Positions 44,753 through 54,040 of a DNA stretch of 64,000 nt are shown here, piece by piece (the first letter of the stretch is position 1; every line of letters starts with the position of its first letter). The position numbers and the translations under genes are program-made. The notes under the pieces were generated by a model. The model was not told the origin of the DNA. It saw only the letters and a program-made list of their open reading frames with translations, and ran no database searches. This DNA is from Klebsiella pneumoniae (lineage in GTDB: Bacteria; Pseudomonadota; Gammaproteobacteria; Enterobacterales; Enterobacteriaceae), in the NCBI RefSeq assembly GCF_000742135.1, contig NZ_KN046818.1:1054841-1118840 (forward strand), written 5' to 3'.

Positions 44753-45496
44753 ATGTTGCTCACCGCAACGTTACTCGGACTGATCGCTGCCCTGGGGATA
44801 CTTGATGGCCGCCTGCTTGGGGTATCAATGATCGATCGACCGCTGGTGATGTGCGCCCTCACCGGTCTGGTCTGCGGTAATTTACATGAGGGGATTCTGA
44901 TTGGCGCTACGCTGGAGCTTATTTTCCTCGGCAACGTCGCCATCGGCGCCGCGCACCCGCCAGATATCGTGACCGGCTCCGTATTGGCCACCGCGTTTTC
45001 GATCATGTCCGGTCGTGGTCCAGAGGCTGCGCTCACCATCGCCATCCCTGTCTCAATGCTGGCGCAGACGCTGGGAATCCTGGTGCGCGTGGTGAACGCC
45101 CGCTTTGGTCATCTGGCGGACCGCTATGCGGCACAGGGTAATACCCGAATGGTCGGCCTGATGCACCTCGCCGGTCCGACGCTACTCTATTTTTTAAACG
45201 GATTTCTACCGGTATTTTTTGCCATTCTGCTTGGTTCTTCGGCGGTAAGCTGGTTCCTGGAGGCCATTCCACCGGTGATAACCAATGGATTGATCGTCGC
45301 CAGTAAGATCCTGCCAGCGCTCGGCTTCGCCCTGCTGATCAGCATGATGCTCAGCAGCAAACTGATGCCGTACCTCGGTCTGGGATTTCTGATAGCGGCA
45401 TATACCAAACTGGATATTATCGCCATCGCGCTGTTCGCTGTGGTGTTGGCATTTATCATCAGCCAGTTCCTTAATCTTAATCAGCAGGAGAGCTAA
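44753..45496 (+). CDS. gfrC: Mannose-family PTS EIIC (GfrC-like)
   Basis: A 247-residue membrane component of the EII-Sor family with about six to eight helices and the motif GxLEL in IGATLELIFLGNVAIGAAHPP. Forms the sugar channel with EIID. Cotranscribed: 14 bases after EIIB and 2 before EIID. Confidence 0.87.
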   Translation: MLLTATLLGLIAALGILDGRLLGVSMIDRPLVMCALTGLVCGNLHEGILIGATLELIFLGNVAIGAAHPPDIVTGSVLATAFSIMSGRGPEAALTIAIPVSMLAQTLGILVRVVNARFGHLADRYAAQGNTRMVGLMHLAGPTLLYFLNGFLPVFFAILLGSSAVSWFLEAIPPVITNGLIVASKILPALGFALLISMMLSSKLMPYLGLGFLIAAYTKLDIIAIALFAVVLAFIISQFLNLNQQES

Positions 45497-45498
45497 TC

Positions 45499-46353
45499 AT
45501 GAGCGAAATGACGCAAACTGTGACTGGCGCTACCCAGCCGCAAAGCGATGATGCAAGCCGCATCACCGCCCGCGATTTACGCAGCGTGTTCTGGCGCTCC
45601 TTTACGCTACAGGGCTCCTGGAACTACGAGCGCCAGCAGCATATGGGCTATGCCTTCGCAATGTCGCCAGCCCTGAAGCGCATCTATCAGGACCCAACGG
45701 AGCTGGGGCGCGCCCTGCAGCGTCATCTGGTGCTGTTTAACACCACGCCCCATCTCTCGACCTTTATCTTCGGCCTGTCGATTGCCATGGAAGAAGAGAA
45801 CCAGCGTAACCCAGAATTTAATGAGGAGTCGATAAACGCGATTAAAACCAGCCTGATGGGGCCGCTGGCGGGCATCGGCGACTCCATATTCTGGGGATCA
45901 TTAAAGGTTATCGCCGCCGGGATGGGTATCTATTTCGCCCAGCAGGGCAGCCTGCTGGGACCGATACTGGCGCTGTTAGTTTATAACCTGCCGCATCTTT
46001 TGTGCCGCTGGTATGGCCTGAAGCTCGGCTACCGGGCGGGTACGACCTGGCTGATGAGAATTTACCAAAGCGGCCTTATGGACCGGGTGACCTATATCGC
46101 ATCAATTGTTGGCCTCATGGTCGTCGGCGCGATGACCGCCAGCATGATAGATATCACCACCCCGCTCAGCTTTACCGCCGGGCAGACCACCATGAAGGCG
46201 CAGGAGTTTATTGACAAAATACTTCCTTCGCTGCTGCCGCTGCTTTTCACCCTTGGGATGTACAAGTTGATCCGCAAGGGAGTCAATATTAACTGGATCC
46301 TGCTAGGAACCGTCGCGTTTGGCATGGCGGCCAGCGCGCTAGGCCTGCTTTAA
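45499..46353 (+). CDS. gfrD: Mannose-family PTS EIID (GfrD-like)
   Basis: A 284-residue EIID membrane protein. Typical stretches are LQGSWNYERQQHMGYAFAMS, FNTTPHLSTFIFGLSIAMEE and GPLAGIGDSIFWGSLKVIAA. The C terminus forms hydrophobic helices. Works with EIIC as the permease. Confidence 0.88.
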   Translation: MSEMTQTVTGATQPQSDDASRITARDLRSVFWRSFTLQGSWNYERQQHMGYAFAMSPALKRIYQDPTELGRALQRHLVLFNTTPHLSTFIFGLSIAMEEENQRNPEFNEESINAIKTSLMGPLAGIGDSIFWGSLKVIAAGMGIYFAQQGSLLGPILALLVYNLPHLLCRWYGLKLGYRAGTTWLMRIYQSGLMDRVTYIASIVGLMVVGAMTASMIDITTPLSFTAGQTTMKAQEFIDKILPSLLPLLFTLGMYKLIRKGVNINWILLGTVAFGMAASALGLL

Positions 46354-46370
46354 GAAGAGGAATATCACCT

Positions 46371-47432
46371 ATGCACGTAGAAGACTATATGAATGAAACA
46401 CCCGCCTGTCTGCTCGCTATGCTGACGCAGACGCGGGAAGATCTCTGGCAGGCGGCAAAAGCGCTAACGGAGCGCGGCGTCACGCGTATTATCCTGACCG
46501 GCTCCGGTACCTCTTATCACGGCGCGCTGACCGCCCGCTCGTTTATGCAGCAGTGGTGCGGGCTACCCGTTGATGTCTACTGGCCTTTTCTGCTGGATGA
46601 TTCGGCGCTGACCCTCAGCGACAAAGCGCTGGTCATCGGTATTTCTCAGGGAGGCGGCAGCCTCTCTACCCTCGCCGCAATGGAACGCGCCCGGGCAGCC
46701 GGGCATCTTACCGCTTCCATGGCCGGGGAAGCGCCAGCCGTTATCGACCGGGCGGCAGATTTGGTCTTAACAGTACCCTGTGGAGAAGAGCGGGCTGGCG
46801 CCAAAACCAAAGGGTATCACTGCACCATACTTAATCTGATGCTGCTGGGGCTTGCTGTCGCCAGTCGCCAGCGGCGCCTGAGCGATGAGGAGCGCAAGGC
46901 GCTACTCATCCGCATGGATACCACGTTTAATCATTTGCCGACGCTCATTGAGGCCTCGCAGGCGTGGGTTCTCAATCATGCCCGACCGCTTATCGACAGC
47001 GCGGACATTCGCCTGACCGGTCCGGCAAGGCTGTTTGGCACCGTTCAGGAAGGTGCGCTAAAGATGCTTGAAACGCTACGCTGTCCGGTTGCCGGTTACG
47101 AATTTGAGGAGTTCATCCACGGGATCTATAACGCCTTCGACGAGCGCTCTACCCTGATCATGCTCGATCCGTTTCCCGATGAGCGTCAGGATCGCCTGGC
47201 GGAAATACTTGGCGGCTGGACTCAGCATATTTATCGCATTGGTCCACAAGTCGAAAATAACGGCAAAAATATGCCCTTCGCATTTATTAACGATCCCGAC
47301 TTTGCGGTCTTTGAATATATTATTCCGTTACAAATGGTTTGTGCCCGACTGCCGCCAGTGAAGGGCATCGATCCCGCAATACCGAAGGATCCGCATTTCC
47401 ACCAGAAAATGAAAAGTAAACAACTCAATTAA
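46371..47432 (+). CDS. gfrE: SIS-domain deglycase (GfrE-like)
   Basis: A 353-residue protein with two SIS domains, related to the isomerase half of GlmS. Sugar-phosphate binding loops: LTGSGTSYHGALTARSF, ISQGGGSLSTLAA, and the glutamate in GYEFEEFIHGIYNAF. In Salmonella, GfrE splits glucoselysine 6-phosphate to glucose 6-phosphate and lysine. No glutamine amidotransferase domain is present, as expected for a deglycase. It lies 17 bases after EIID. Confidence 0.8.
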   Translation: MHVEDYMNETPACLLAMLTQTREDLWQAAKALTERGVTRIILTGSGTSYHGALTARSFMQQWCGLPVDVYWPFLLDDSALTLSDKALVIGISQGGGSLSTLAAMERARAAGHLTASMAGEAPAVIDRAADLVLTVPCGEERAGAKTKGYHCTILNLMLLGLAVASRQRRLSDEERKALLIRMDTTFNHLPTLIEASQAWVLNHARPLIDSADIRLTGPARLFGTVQEGALKMLETLRCPVAGYEFEEFIHGIYNAFDERSTLIMLDPFPDERQDRLAEILGGWTQHIYRIGPQVENNGKNMPFAFINDPDFAVFEYIIPLQMVCARLPPVKGIDPAIPKDPHFHQKMKSKQLN

Positions 47433-47496
47433 TTGACGCATAGTAAAAGTTATCCGCGTTTCAGCGGAGGACCCGTTACATCCCAAGGAGACCAAT

Positions 47497-48483
47497 ATGT
47501 CTATAGCTCATCAAAACGCACATACTATTATTCGCGATATTTTATCTAAGCAGCACATTGAGCGCGTATGGTTTGTTGGCTGCGGTGGTTCATTAACCGG
47601 TTTCTGGCCGGGGAAATATTTTCTCGATTGTGAAGCTAAAAAGCTGGCCGTCGGCTATGTTACCAGTAATGAATTTGTCCATGCGACGCCGAACGCGTTA
47701 GGTAAAAACAGCGTAGTGATCCTCGCCTCGCAGCAGGGCAACACCGCTGAAACGGTGGAAGCCGCCCGCATCGCGCGTCAGAAAGGCGCCGCCACTATTG
47801 GACTGGTATATACCCCCGGCACGCCGCTGTGCGAACACAGCGATTACACTATTGAATACTGCTGGGCGCGCTATCCCGAAACCGTCGATCCGACGCAGCA
47901 AAAAGCGGCATACAGCCTGTGGCTGGCGCTGGAAGTGCTTGCGCAAACTGAGGGATACGCCCATTACGATGAGATGGTCAGCGCCTTTGCCAGTTTTGAA
48001 TCCGTGGTACGCGGCGCTCAGCAGCAGGTTCAGGCGGATGCGCGCCATTTTGCCGAAGCCTGGAAGACCGAAAAGGTCATCTACATGATGGGCAGCGGCC
48101 CCTCATTCGGCGCCGCGCATCAGGAATCCATCTGTATTCTGTTGGAGATGCAGTGGATTAACTCCGCCAGCATCCACAGCGGCGAGTATTTCCACGGCCC
48201 CTTTGAGATTACCGAAACGGGAACGCCGTTTATTTTATTAAAAAGCAGCGGCCGCACCCGCCCGCTGGATGATCGCGCGATCCGCTTTATCGAACGTTAC
48301 CAGGGAAAACTGCAGATTATTGACGTGGAAAAGGTGGGAATCGACGCACTGCACGCCAGCGTGCGCGAATATTTCTGCGGCCTGCTGCACAACTGCGTAC
48401 TGGATGTTTACAACCTGGCGCTGGCCACCGCTCGCAACCACCCGCTGACCACCCGCCGCTATATGTGGAAAGTCGAATATTGA
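47497..48483 (+). CDS. gfrF: SIS-domain deglycase (GfrF/FrlB-like)
   Basis: A 328-residue FrlB-family protein. Seen: VWFVGCGGSLTGFWPGKYF, LASQQGNTAETVEAARIA and IHSGEYFHGPFEITETGTPF; the last corresponds to SGEFRHGPLEI of E. coli FrlB with the catalytic Glu and His. FrlB and GfrF cleave fructoselysine 6-phosphate to glucose 6-phosphate and lysine. AAGGAG precedes the ATG. Last gene of the operon, stopping before a bidirectional terminator. Confidence 0.85.
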   Translation: MSIAHQNAHTIIRDILSKQHIERVWFVGCGGSLTGFWPGKYFLDCEAKKLAVGYVTSNEFVHATPNALGKNSVVILASQQGNTAETVEAARIARQKGAATIGLVYTPGTPLCEHSDYTIEYCWARYPETVDPTQQKAAYSLWLALEVLAQTEGYAHYDEMVSAFASFESVVRGAQQQVQADARHFAEAWKTEKVIYMMGSGPSFGAAHQESICILLEMQWINSASIHSGEYFHGPFEITETGTPFILLKSSGRTRPLDDRAIRFIERYQGKLQIIDVEKVGIDALHASVREYFCGLLHNCVLDVYNLALATARNHPLTTRRYMWKVEY

Positions 48484-48499
48484 TTCGCTAACCGCCTGC

Positions 48500-48526
48500 C
48501 AGCCCCGGCGTAATTCTCCGGGGCTG
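48500..48526. terminator. Stem-loop between convergent gfrF and its activator gene
   Basis: Perfect 9-bp stem CAGCCCCGG (48500-48508) and CCGGGGCTG (48518-48526) with a 9-base loop, in the 52-base gap between two converging genes. Probably ends transcripts from both sides; T-runs are short. Confidence 0.7.
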
Positions 48527-48535
48527 CGTTGAGGA

Positions 48536-51265
48536 TTACCAGCTAAAATCTTCAATACGTAATTCAAAAATATCGTGAATATAGCCAATTTCCGCTACCG
48601 GTAGCGCCACGTTATAGAGTATTTTCAGGCGCTGGAACGAGTGATTCACCATGGCAATAAATTCACCATGCTGGCGGGTAAATTGCTCAAGATCTTTATA
48701 ATGGCTAATTTCATTACGCATTACCAGACGCTCAATCATACAGCTGAGATGCACATATAAACTGATAATTAAGTTATTATTAAAATGAAAACCAAGCGTA
48801 TTTTGCCACTCAGCGATAATGGTTTCGATATGGCCCATGGTTTTTCCAGCATTCAGTATCGTCAGAGAGTTGACAACGTTATGCAGTGAAAACTCACGAA
48901 CCATATTTTTATTAATCAGCGCAATTTGCTTTTCATTAAGATAGCCGCTTAAGAGCTGACTCAGATGTCGATGCCCCTGCTCGCCAAGTAGTTCCTCAAT
49001 GCCAACCCAGGGCACTCCGGCCAGCTGCGGGTCGTGGGTACCCACGACCGCAATAACTTCATACTGGTGGAGCAACGATACCGCCGTACGACTGTTTTTT
49101 AAGCGCGTATACTCGCAGGCGATGATGTTAATATCAAAATCGTTGAGCAGGCTCTTCTCCATCAGATTTTTAAATTTAAATGCGGTACCGATACCTGTAA
49201 TACAGGTCACCAGCAGCACACGCTCTTTTTTTTCTGCGGGCCAGAACACATCCCAACGCGACTGATTAAGCGGCACGATCTCTTCGGCGATTTGTTCGAT
49301 GTTTTTTCCCAACGCGATCTCGCTGGCAACGTTCAGCGCCATGCGGGTCGTGACGTTATCCACCACTACCAGCGGGCCGTTAATCACCGACAAAAGCGCA
49401 TCGGCAATCTCCTTGGTGTAGCCCATATCAATAAGCACCATCACACCCGCACGCGTGTCCGTATGCTGGAGATAATCAACCACGGCGCGACTGACATCGT
49501 TAAACGCCACCTCCATCGGCATATCCATGGCCTGGTAGATCTTCTCGCCAATCAGGCGGTTGGCAACGCCGGCAATGCTGCTGGCGGTCGAATAACCGTG
49601 GGCGATTATCAGCGCTTTCACTTTTCCGCCGCTGGTCGCATCGATAGCATTACTGACAATGGCGGTAATCGCCAGACGGTCAAGCGTATCGATGAGCAGA
49701 TCGTATTTATTATTGACGACATCCAGTAGTTTCTCCGCGATGCGTTGCGCCAGCCCCGCCGAGGAGTCCAGCCAGCGCTGCATCACCAGACGCACGGGCT
49801 CAGCAACGCTGCGCGGCGCCAGAGGGAGGCTGGTGAGGTAGCGGCCGGTAAGATAAGCGAATTCGACATTTAGCTGAAGGTCATAATTGACAGCGATTGC
49901 TTTGCCCACATCTTCAATAAAGCGCAGCCGTTTGTCCTGCAGAGAGACCGTACTCTCCTGATTCATCAGCGCATCAAGATAGAGCGTCACGTTCTGATAA
50001 ATAAGCTTTTCAAAGGTCCGCACGCTAATATTATCCTGAGCCAACTCCTCGCACAGGCTACAAATATTTTCCGTTAGCCGTTGGTATTCATGGTGACGAC
50101 CAGAAAAAAGAGGCTGCGCGTCGCCATCGCGGTAAATCATAACCCGCTCGCTATTTTGCTGAAGGGTAAAAGGCGCATCCGCCAGTAATCGGTCGGGCAG
50201 CAAACCCGCTTTTATATGTAAAAGACCGCTATCACGTTCGCCAAATGTCCAGGCGCTGGCGCAAATATTGCGAATCAAATTTTCCAGCCCACCGACATTT
50301 CCTTCAAGCGTTTCACGCATTAGCTGGCTGACGATTTCGCCATCCAGCTCCAGATCGTGGTTCAAACGCTGGGCTTCACGGCGGAAAAAGTGGTGGATAA
50401 ACGCCAGCCGCTCGAATTGGCCGCGTTCAGCGATCGGCAGAATTTTTACAATCACCGGAATACGGCGAATAAAGGTCGCCAGGAAGTGTTTTTCCAGATC
50501 CTCGGTTGAAGCAAAAATTAGCCGCACCGTGGCGCTGCGCTCGTCGGCGCTCTCCCCCAGCCGGCGCCAGCTACCGTTATCCATGAAATGAAACAACTTT
50601 TCCTGGCCTTCGGGCGGCAGCCGATGAACCTCATCGATAAACAACACCCCGCCGTTGCTGGTCTCGATAAGACCAGGAACGGCCTTATCGGCGCCGGTAA
50701 AGGCCCCCTTCGCATGACCAAATAACTTCGAGGTCAGTAGTTCTGGATTATTCGCGTACTCGGCGCAGTTAAATACGGTAAAAGGCGCATCGGCAGGTAA
50801 AATACCTTCATCTATTGCGTAGTGCCAGAGCTGGCGAGCTAGAAAACTTTTCCCGGTGCCAGTAGGGCCCCGCAGCAGCAGCGGCAGACCTGCGCCAGGG
50901 TAGCTGATGGCAGCCTTGCACTGGCGCAATGCTTCCTGCAGGCTGCCCTGCGCGCCAATCAGCTGCGCCAGACTATCCTGACGATCCGCGCACAGCGCCT
51001 GAATGGAGGCGTATTCGCCGTGCCGAACCGCCAGGCGGTGATGATCGCGCAGAACGGTAACGGGTAAAAACAGCACCGGGCGACCGTTCACTTTGACCAC
51101 CCGCTGCTCGCGATGGAGATTATTCAGATGATGGCTGATGATGCTGCGTTTTTGCTTCAAGCTATCGGCGATGGCCATAGCGTTAAACTCGCCCAGCGCT
51201 TCCGCCGTCAGCGCTCGCCCGGCGATCCGTTGTTCTAGTTGGCGAAAAATCGACTCCTTATTCAT
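48536..51265 (-). CDS. gfrR: LevR-type sigma-54 activator with PTS domains (GfrR-like)
   Basis: A 909-residue activator. N-terminal winged helix (about 1-70), AAA+ sigma-54 domain (about 100-340) with Walker A GPTGTGKSFLAR, the sigma-54 loop GHAKGAFTGAD in place of GAFTGA, and Walker B GGVLFIDEVHRLP. Behind it come PRD1, an EIIA-mannose-like domain (KALIIAHGYSTASSIAGVANRL), an EIIB-like segment (LLVTCITGIGTAFKFKNLM) and PRD2. Such proteins read the phosphorylation state of their PTS. It should bind the repeats at 43683-43723 and fire the -24/-12 promoter. Start ATG behind GGGGAG. Confidence 0.92.
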   Translation of the reverse strand: MNKESIFRQLEQRIAGRALTAEALGEFNAMAIADSLKQKRSIISHHLNNLHREQRVVKVNGRPVLFLPVTVLRDHHRLAVRHGEYASIQALCADRQDSLAQLIGAQGSLQEALRQCKAAISYPGAGLPLLLRGPTGTGKSFLARQLWHYAIDEGILPADAPFTVFNCAEYANNPELLTSKLFGHAKGAFTGADKAVPGLIETSNGGVLFIDEVHRLPPEGQEKLFHFMDNGSWRRLGESADERSATVRLIFASTEDLEKHFLATFIRRIPVIVKILPIAERGQFERLAFIHHFFRREAQRLNHDLELDGEIVSQLMRETLEGNVGGLENLIRNICASAWTFGERDSGLLHIKAGLLPDRLLADAPFTLQQNSERVMIYRDGDAQPLFSGRHHEYQRLTENICSLCEELAQDNISVRTFEKLIYQNVTLYLDALMNQESTVSLQDKRLRFIEDVGKAIAVNYDLQLNVEFAYLTGRYLTSLPLAPRSVAEPVRLVMQRWLDSSAGLAQRIAEKLLDVVNNKYDLLIDTLDRLAITAIVSNAIDATSGGKVKALIIAHGYSTASSIAGVANRLIGEKIYQAMDMPMEVAFNDVSRAVVDYLQHTDTRAGVMVLIDMGYTKEIADALLSVINGPLVVVDNVTTRMALNVASEIALGKNIEQIAEEIVPLNQSRWDVFWPAEKKERVLLVTCITGIGTAFKFKNLMEKSLLNDFDINIIACEYTRLKNSRTAVSLLHQYEVIAVVGTHDPQLAGVPWVGIEELLGEQGHRHLSQLLSGYLNEKQIALINKNMVREFSLHNVVNSLTILNAGKTMGHIETIIAEWQNTLGFHFNNNLIISLYVHLSCMIERLVMRNEISHYKDLEQFTRQHGEFIAMVNHSFQRLKILYNVALPVAEIGYIHDIFELRIEDFSW

Positions 51266-51361
51266 CTCGCTCCCCTGTCAAAAGCGTAAAATTCGCTTAT
51301 ACGACAATTCGCGCAGGACGTCGCTGCCGCCAGCCACACTTCTTTAAAAACGCTTAATTTT

Positions 51362-52396
51362 TCATGGCTTAACGTTCCCCGCATGCCAGATGCGCTCGGC
51401 ATAGCGGCCAATCACCGCCAGCGAGACGGCAAGGATCAGGAAAAACAGCACCTTGTGCATCCCGTTCCAGAAAAACTCAAAGAAACGGGTATAGAGATTG
51501 ATCGCCAGGAAGGTTAGTCCGAAGCCGCGCAGCATTCCGTCATCGGTTTTCAGGCTGATAAAAATGCAGACGCCGGCCGCTACGGCAAACAGCAGCCCCC
51601 ACGGCAGGAGTCGCGCCTGGCTCACCTGGTACCAGCTGTCTGCGTCGTAATTGCCGAAAATCGACATGATCCACAGCGCAATAAACAGGTACGTGAGGCC
51701 CATCGCCTTGCTGACGGTAAACAGCTGCCGCTGGCGAAGCAGGGATTGCGCGCCGTAGCAGAGCGCCAGCAGCGCGCCGCCGAACAGGACGAAGCGAATC
51801 GGGTAGTTCATGCCCAGCCAGTAGGCGCCCCACCCCGAGACGTAGCCGGTTTCCGCGCCGAACCAGTTGCCCAGCGCCAGCAGAAAAAAGAGCCACACCA
51901 GCCCGGAGCGGGCAATATAGCCGATGGCACCGTAAATCACGCATCCGGCCAGAAACAGCGGTGCGATATGGCCGCTGCCGTTATCCAGCCGTTCGCCAAG
52001 CTGCCATAGCGCCACCGCGGTAAAGACGACGCCCAGAAACAAAATCGCCTCGGTGCTGTAGTGCCACTGCGTCTCCCGCCGCTGGCGGCGAAAACCCCAG
52101 CCGTAGCAGACGACTGCCAGCAGCGCAGGCAGCAGGATCCGCATCAGCGCCGAGTGGCTGAACAGGCTCAGCAGCCACGCCACCAGCTCGCTGTCGGCGA
52201 ACAGACTGCCCAGGGAAATCAGCACGCAGGCCAGCGCGGTCCAGAAGGCATAGCGGCTCAGGCGCCGCCAGTCAAAGGGGGAGACGCGCATCGTTTGCGC
52301 CAGCCGCTGGCTGTCCGAGGGGGTTAACTCCCCGCTGGCCTGCCAGGCATTCAGCGCGCGCTGAATAATGCGCTGCTCTTTTCGGGTTACGTTCAT
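51362..52396 (-). CDS. DUF2157 inner-membrane protein
   Basis: A 344-residue membrane protein with a cytosolic N-terminal segment (1-45, the DUF2157 domain, with ALNAWQASGELTPSDSQRL) and about ten hydrophobic helices. The start at 52396 has AAGGA at proper spacing; an ATG two codons earlier is too close to it. Function unknown. The gene stands alone between the activator gene and a repeat-rich stretch. Confidence 0.82.
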   Translation of the reverse strand: MNVTRKEQRIIQRALNAWQASGELTPSDSQRLAQTMRVSPFDWRRLSRYAFWTALACVLISLGSLFADSELVAWLLSLFSHSALMRILLPALLAVVCYGWGFRRQRRETQWHYSTEAILFLGVVFTAVALWQLGERLDNGSGHIAPLFLAGCVIYGAIGYIARSGLVWLFFLLALGNWFGAETGYVSGWGAYWLGMNYPIRFVLFGGALLALCYGAQSLLRQRQLFTVSKAMGLTYLFIALWIMSIFGNYDADSWYQVSQARLLPWGLLFAVAAGVCIFISLKTDDGMLRGFGLTFLAINLYTRFFEFFWNGMHKVLFFLILAVSLAVIGRYAERIWHAGNVKP

Positions 52397-52578
52397 AGGC
52401 ATTCCTTGAGACTGATGACAAACCTGTTTTCGCTAATATGCTCGCCTTTCTGCCGGGCAGCGGCTGTCGCCCTCCCCGGCCTACTTAACCATTTATATAT
52501 CAGATTGTTACTCCTTACCGTAAGCCCGCGTAAGCGCAGCGCCGCCGAGCATGATATCAGGCACGGAGCCGCTTTATT

Positions 52579-52612
52579 GCCGGGTGGCGGCTGGCGCCTT
52601 ACCCGGCCTACG
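52579..52612. repeat. Palindromic unit (REP-type)
   Basis: GCCGGGTGGCGGCTGGCGCC then TTACCCGGCCTACG; differs from the unit at 20224 by only a few bases and, like it, lies just before the 269-base block. Confidence 0.8.
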
Positions 52613-52651
52613 GTCCGTATCAGCCAGCCGTTAACTTACCCACTAGTGCGA

Positions 52652-52919
52652 CTGAAACTGCCGCTGTTGCGGCCTCAACATCGCTGAGACGTTCCCGGAA
52701 GGCCGGGGCAGCCCGCATGGATGCGGGCTGAGGGCCGTGTTTTGCACGGACGCTGCCTCGGCCCGACCCGAAGCCTGCAGGGATAAGTCGAAGGCACCAC
52801 GCAGTGGCGATGTTGCTGGCCGGAGCCCGGGGGTACAGGGGGCGGCGGCGACTGGCCGCCCCCTGTGCGCTCCCTGCGCCGTAAGAGACATAACGCAGAA
52901 GACTAACCGGGAGCGCAAT
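52652..52919. repeat. 269-base repeated block, copy 2 (268 bases)
   Basis: Direct repeat of 20286-20554, with scattered base differences. The antisense frame shared by both copies has conservative changes (for instance TFDFS to AFDLS), and neither copy has a stop in the core. The block is preceded by a palindromic unit in both places. Confidence 0.85.
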
Positions 52920-53065
52920 GTGCGCTGAAGCCACAGATAACATAAAAGACTTCCCGGCAGGGCTTTGCCTTCCCCCCTACTCCCGGAGGGAGAGGGAATC
53001 GTCCAGCAGCGCCGACCGGGCAATACCCGAAGATGGCACATTGCCAGCCATCTGATTCCCTGTGA

Positions 53066-53932
53066 TTAATGTTGGTCCAGCCACGCCAGCGCCTGCTCGC
53101 CCGCCTCGTCCATCGGCAGGTAGACCAGCAGGCGCGAGCCGTTGCGCGGCGCCGAATACCAGTACATCTGCTGCAGGCTGAATCGCCCGAGCTGCGGGTG
53201 GTTAAAATGTTTAATCTGGTTTTCCACGCCGCGCACCTCGTAGCGCTGATGCCACAGCGCTTCAAACTCCGACGAGGCGGCGAAAAAGCGCGCCAGTTTG
53301 TTTTCCCACGCCGGATCGCCGCGGTGCTCGGCCATCGCGGCGCGGAAATAGGAGACGAAGGTCGGCAGCACATCGCGATTTTCGATCCGGCTGCGCCAGG
53401 TCTCATGGGTCAGATAGAGATAAATGCAGTTGCGATCTTCTTCCGGGAGGGTGGCGAAATCGATGCCCATCAGGCGGCAGAAGCTGTCGTTCCACGCCAC
53501 AATATCAAAGTTCGGTTTCTGAATGCTGGCCGGCTGCGGCATCAGGCTGTCCAGCATCCGGCGGGTCCCTGGGCTGATGCCTTCGCACACCGTCACCTGG
53601 GTGGCTTCCGGCGGGGTCAGCCCGGCGAGCACGAACAGATGCCGGGTCTCCAGCGGACTGCACTGCAGGGCATTCGCCACCCCCACCAGCACCGCCTCCG
53701 ACGGATTCACCTCCCGCCCCTGCTCCAGCCAGGTGTACCAGGTAACGCCGACGTCGGCGAGCATCGCCACCTCTTCCCGGCGCAGACCCGGCGTGCGCCG
53801 GCGGCCCACCCGGGGCAACCCCAGGCGCTGCGGATCGAGGCTTTCACGGCGGGCGCGCAGAAAGGCCCCCAGCTGTTTGCGTCGATCGTCCGGCACGGCG
53901 ATCGTCGACTCCCGTTGCGGCATCGTGGTCAT
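53066..53932 (-). CDS. XRE-type regulator with MmyB-like ligand domain
   Basis: A 288-residue regulator. N-terminal helix-turn-helix (about 15-85) with the family signature RRTPGLRREEVAMLADVGVTWYTWLEQGR, and a C-terminal PAS-like MmyB domain (about 110-285) with FDIVAWNDSFCRL, which in relatives binds a fatty acid-like ligand. It is divergent from an MFS exporter gene, which it probably represses. Several start codons are close together at 53923-53935; I took the ATG at 53932. Confidence 0.88.
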   Translation of the reverse strand: MTTMPQRESTIAVPDDRRKQLGAFLRARRESLDPQRLGLPRVGRRRTPGLRREEVAMLADVGVTWYTWLEQGREVNPSEAVLVGVANALQCSPLETRHLFVLAGLTPPEATQVTVCEGISPGTRRMLDSLMPQPASIQKPNFDIVAWNDSFCRLMGIDFATLPEEDRNCIYLYLTHETWRSRIENRDVLPTFVSYFRAAMAEHRGDPAWENKLARFFAASSEFEALWHQRYEVRGVENQIKHFNHPQLGRFSLQQMYWYSAPRNGSRLLVYLPMDEAGEQALAWLDQH

Positions 53933-53957
53933 CACCCCTCCAGCATAGTAGTGCCAA

Positions 53958-53981
53958 TACCAGTATAGACAGGAACTGGTA
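53958..53981. promoter_or_regulatory. Candidate operator between XRE regulator and MFS gene
   Basis: Perfect 7-bp inverted repeat TACCAGT (53958-53964) and ACTGGTA (53975-53981) with a 10-base spacer, in the 108-base divergent promoter region. A good candidate site for the XRE/MmyB-type regulator. Confidence 0.6.
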
Positions 53982-54040
53982 CCCGTTTAATTTATCGGTA
54001 ATGCTACGTCGGTCTGCTGAATGACGCAATGGAGAATCCC

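Larger units (their letters stand above)
52397..53065. other. Gene-free stretch with palindromic units and repeated block
   Basis: 669 bases. Holds a palindromic unit arm (about 52520-52560, with GCGCAGCGCCGCCGAGC), a full unit (52579-52612), copy 2 of the 269-base block (52652-52919), and a hairpin-forming CCCTACTCCCGGAGGGAG motif near 52975-52993. No conserved gene seen; the minus strand keeps an open frame through the block (52643-53041). Confidence 0.7.
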
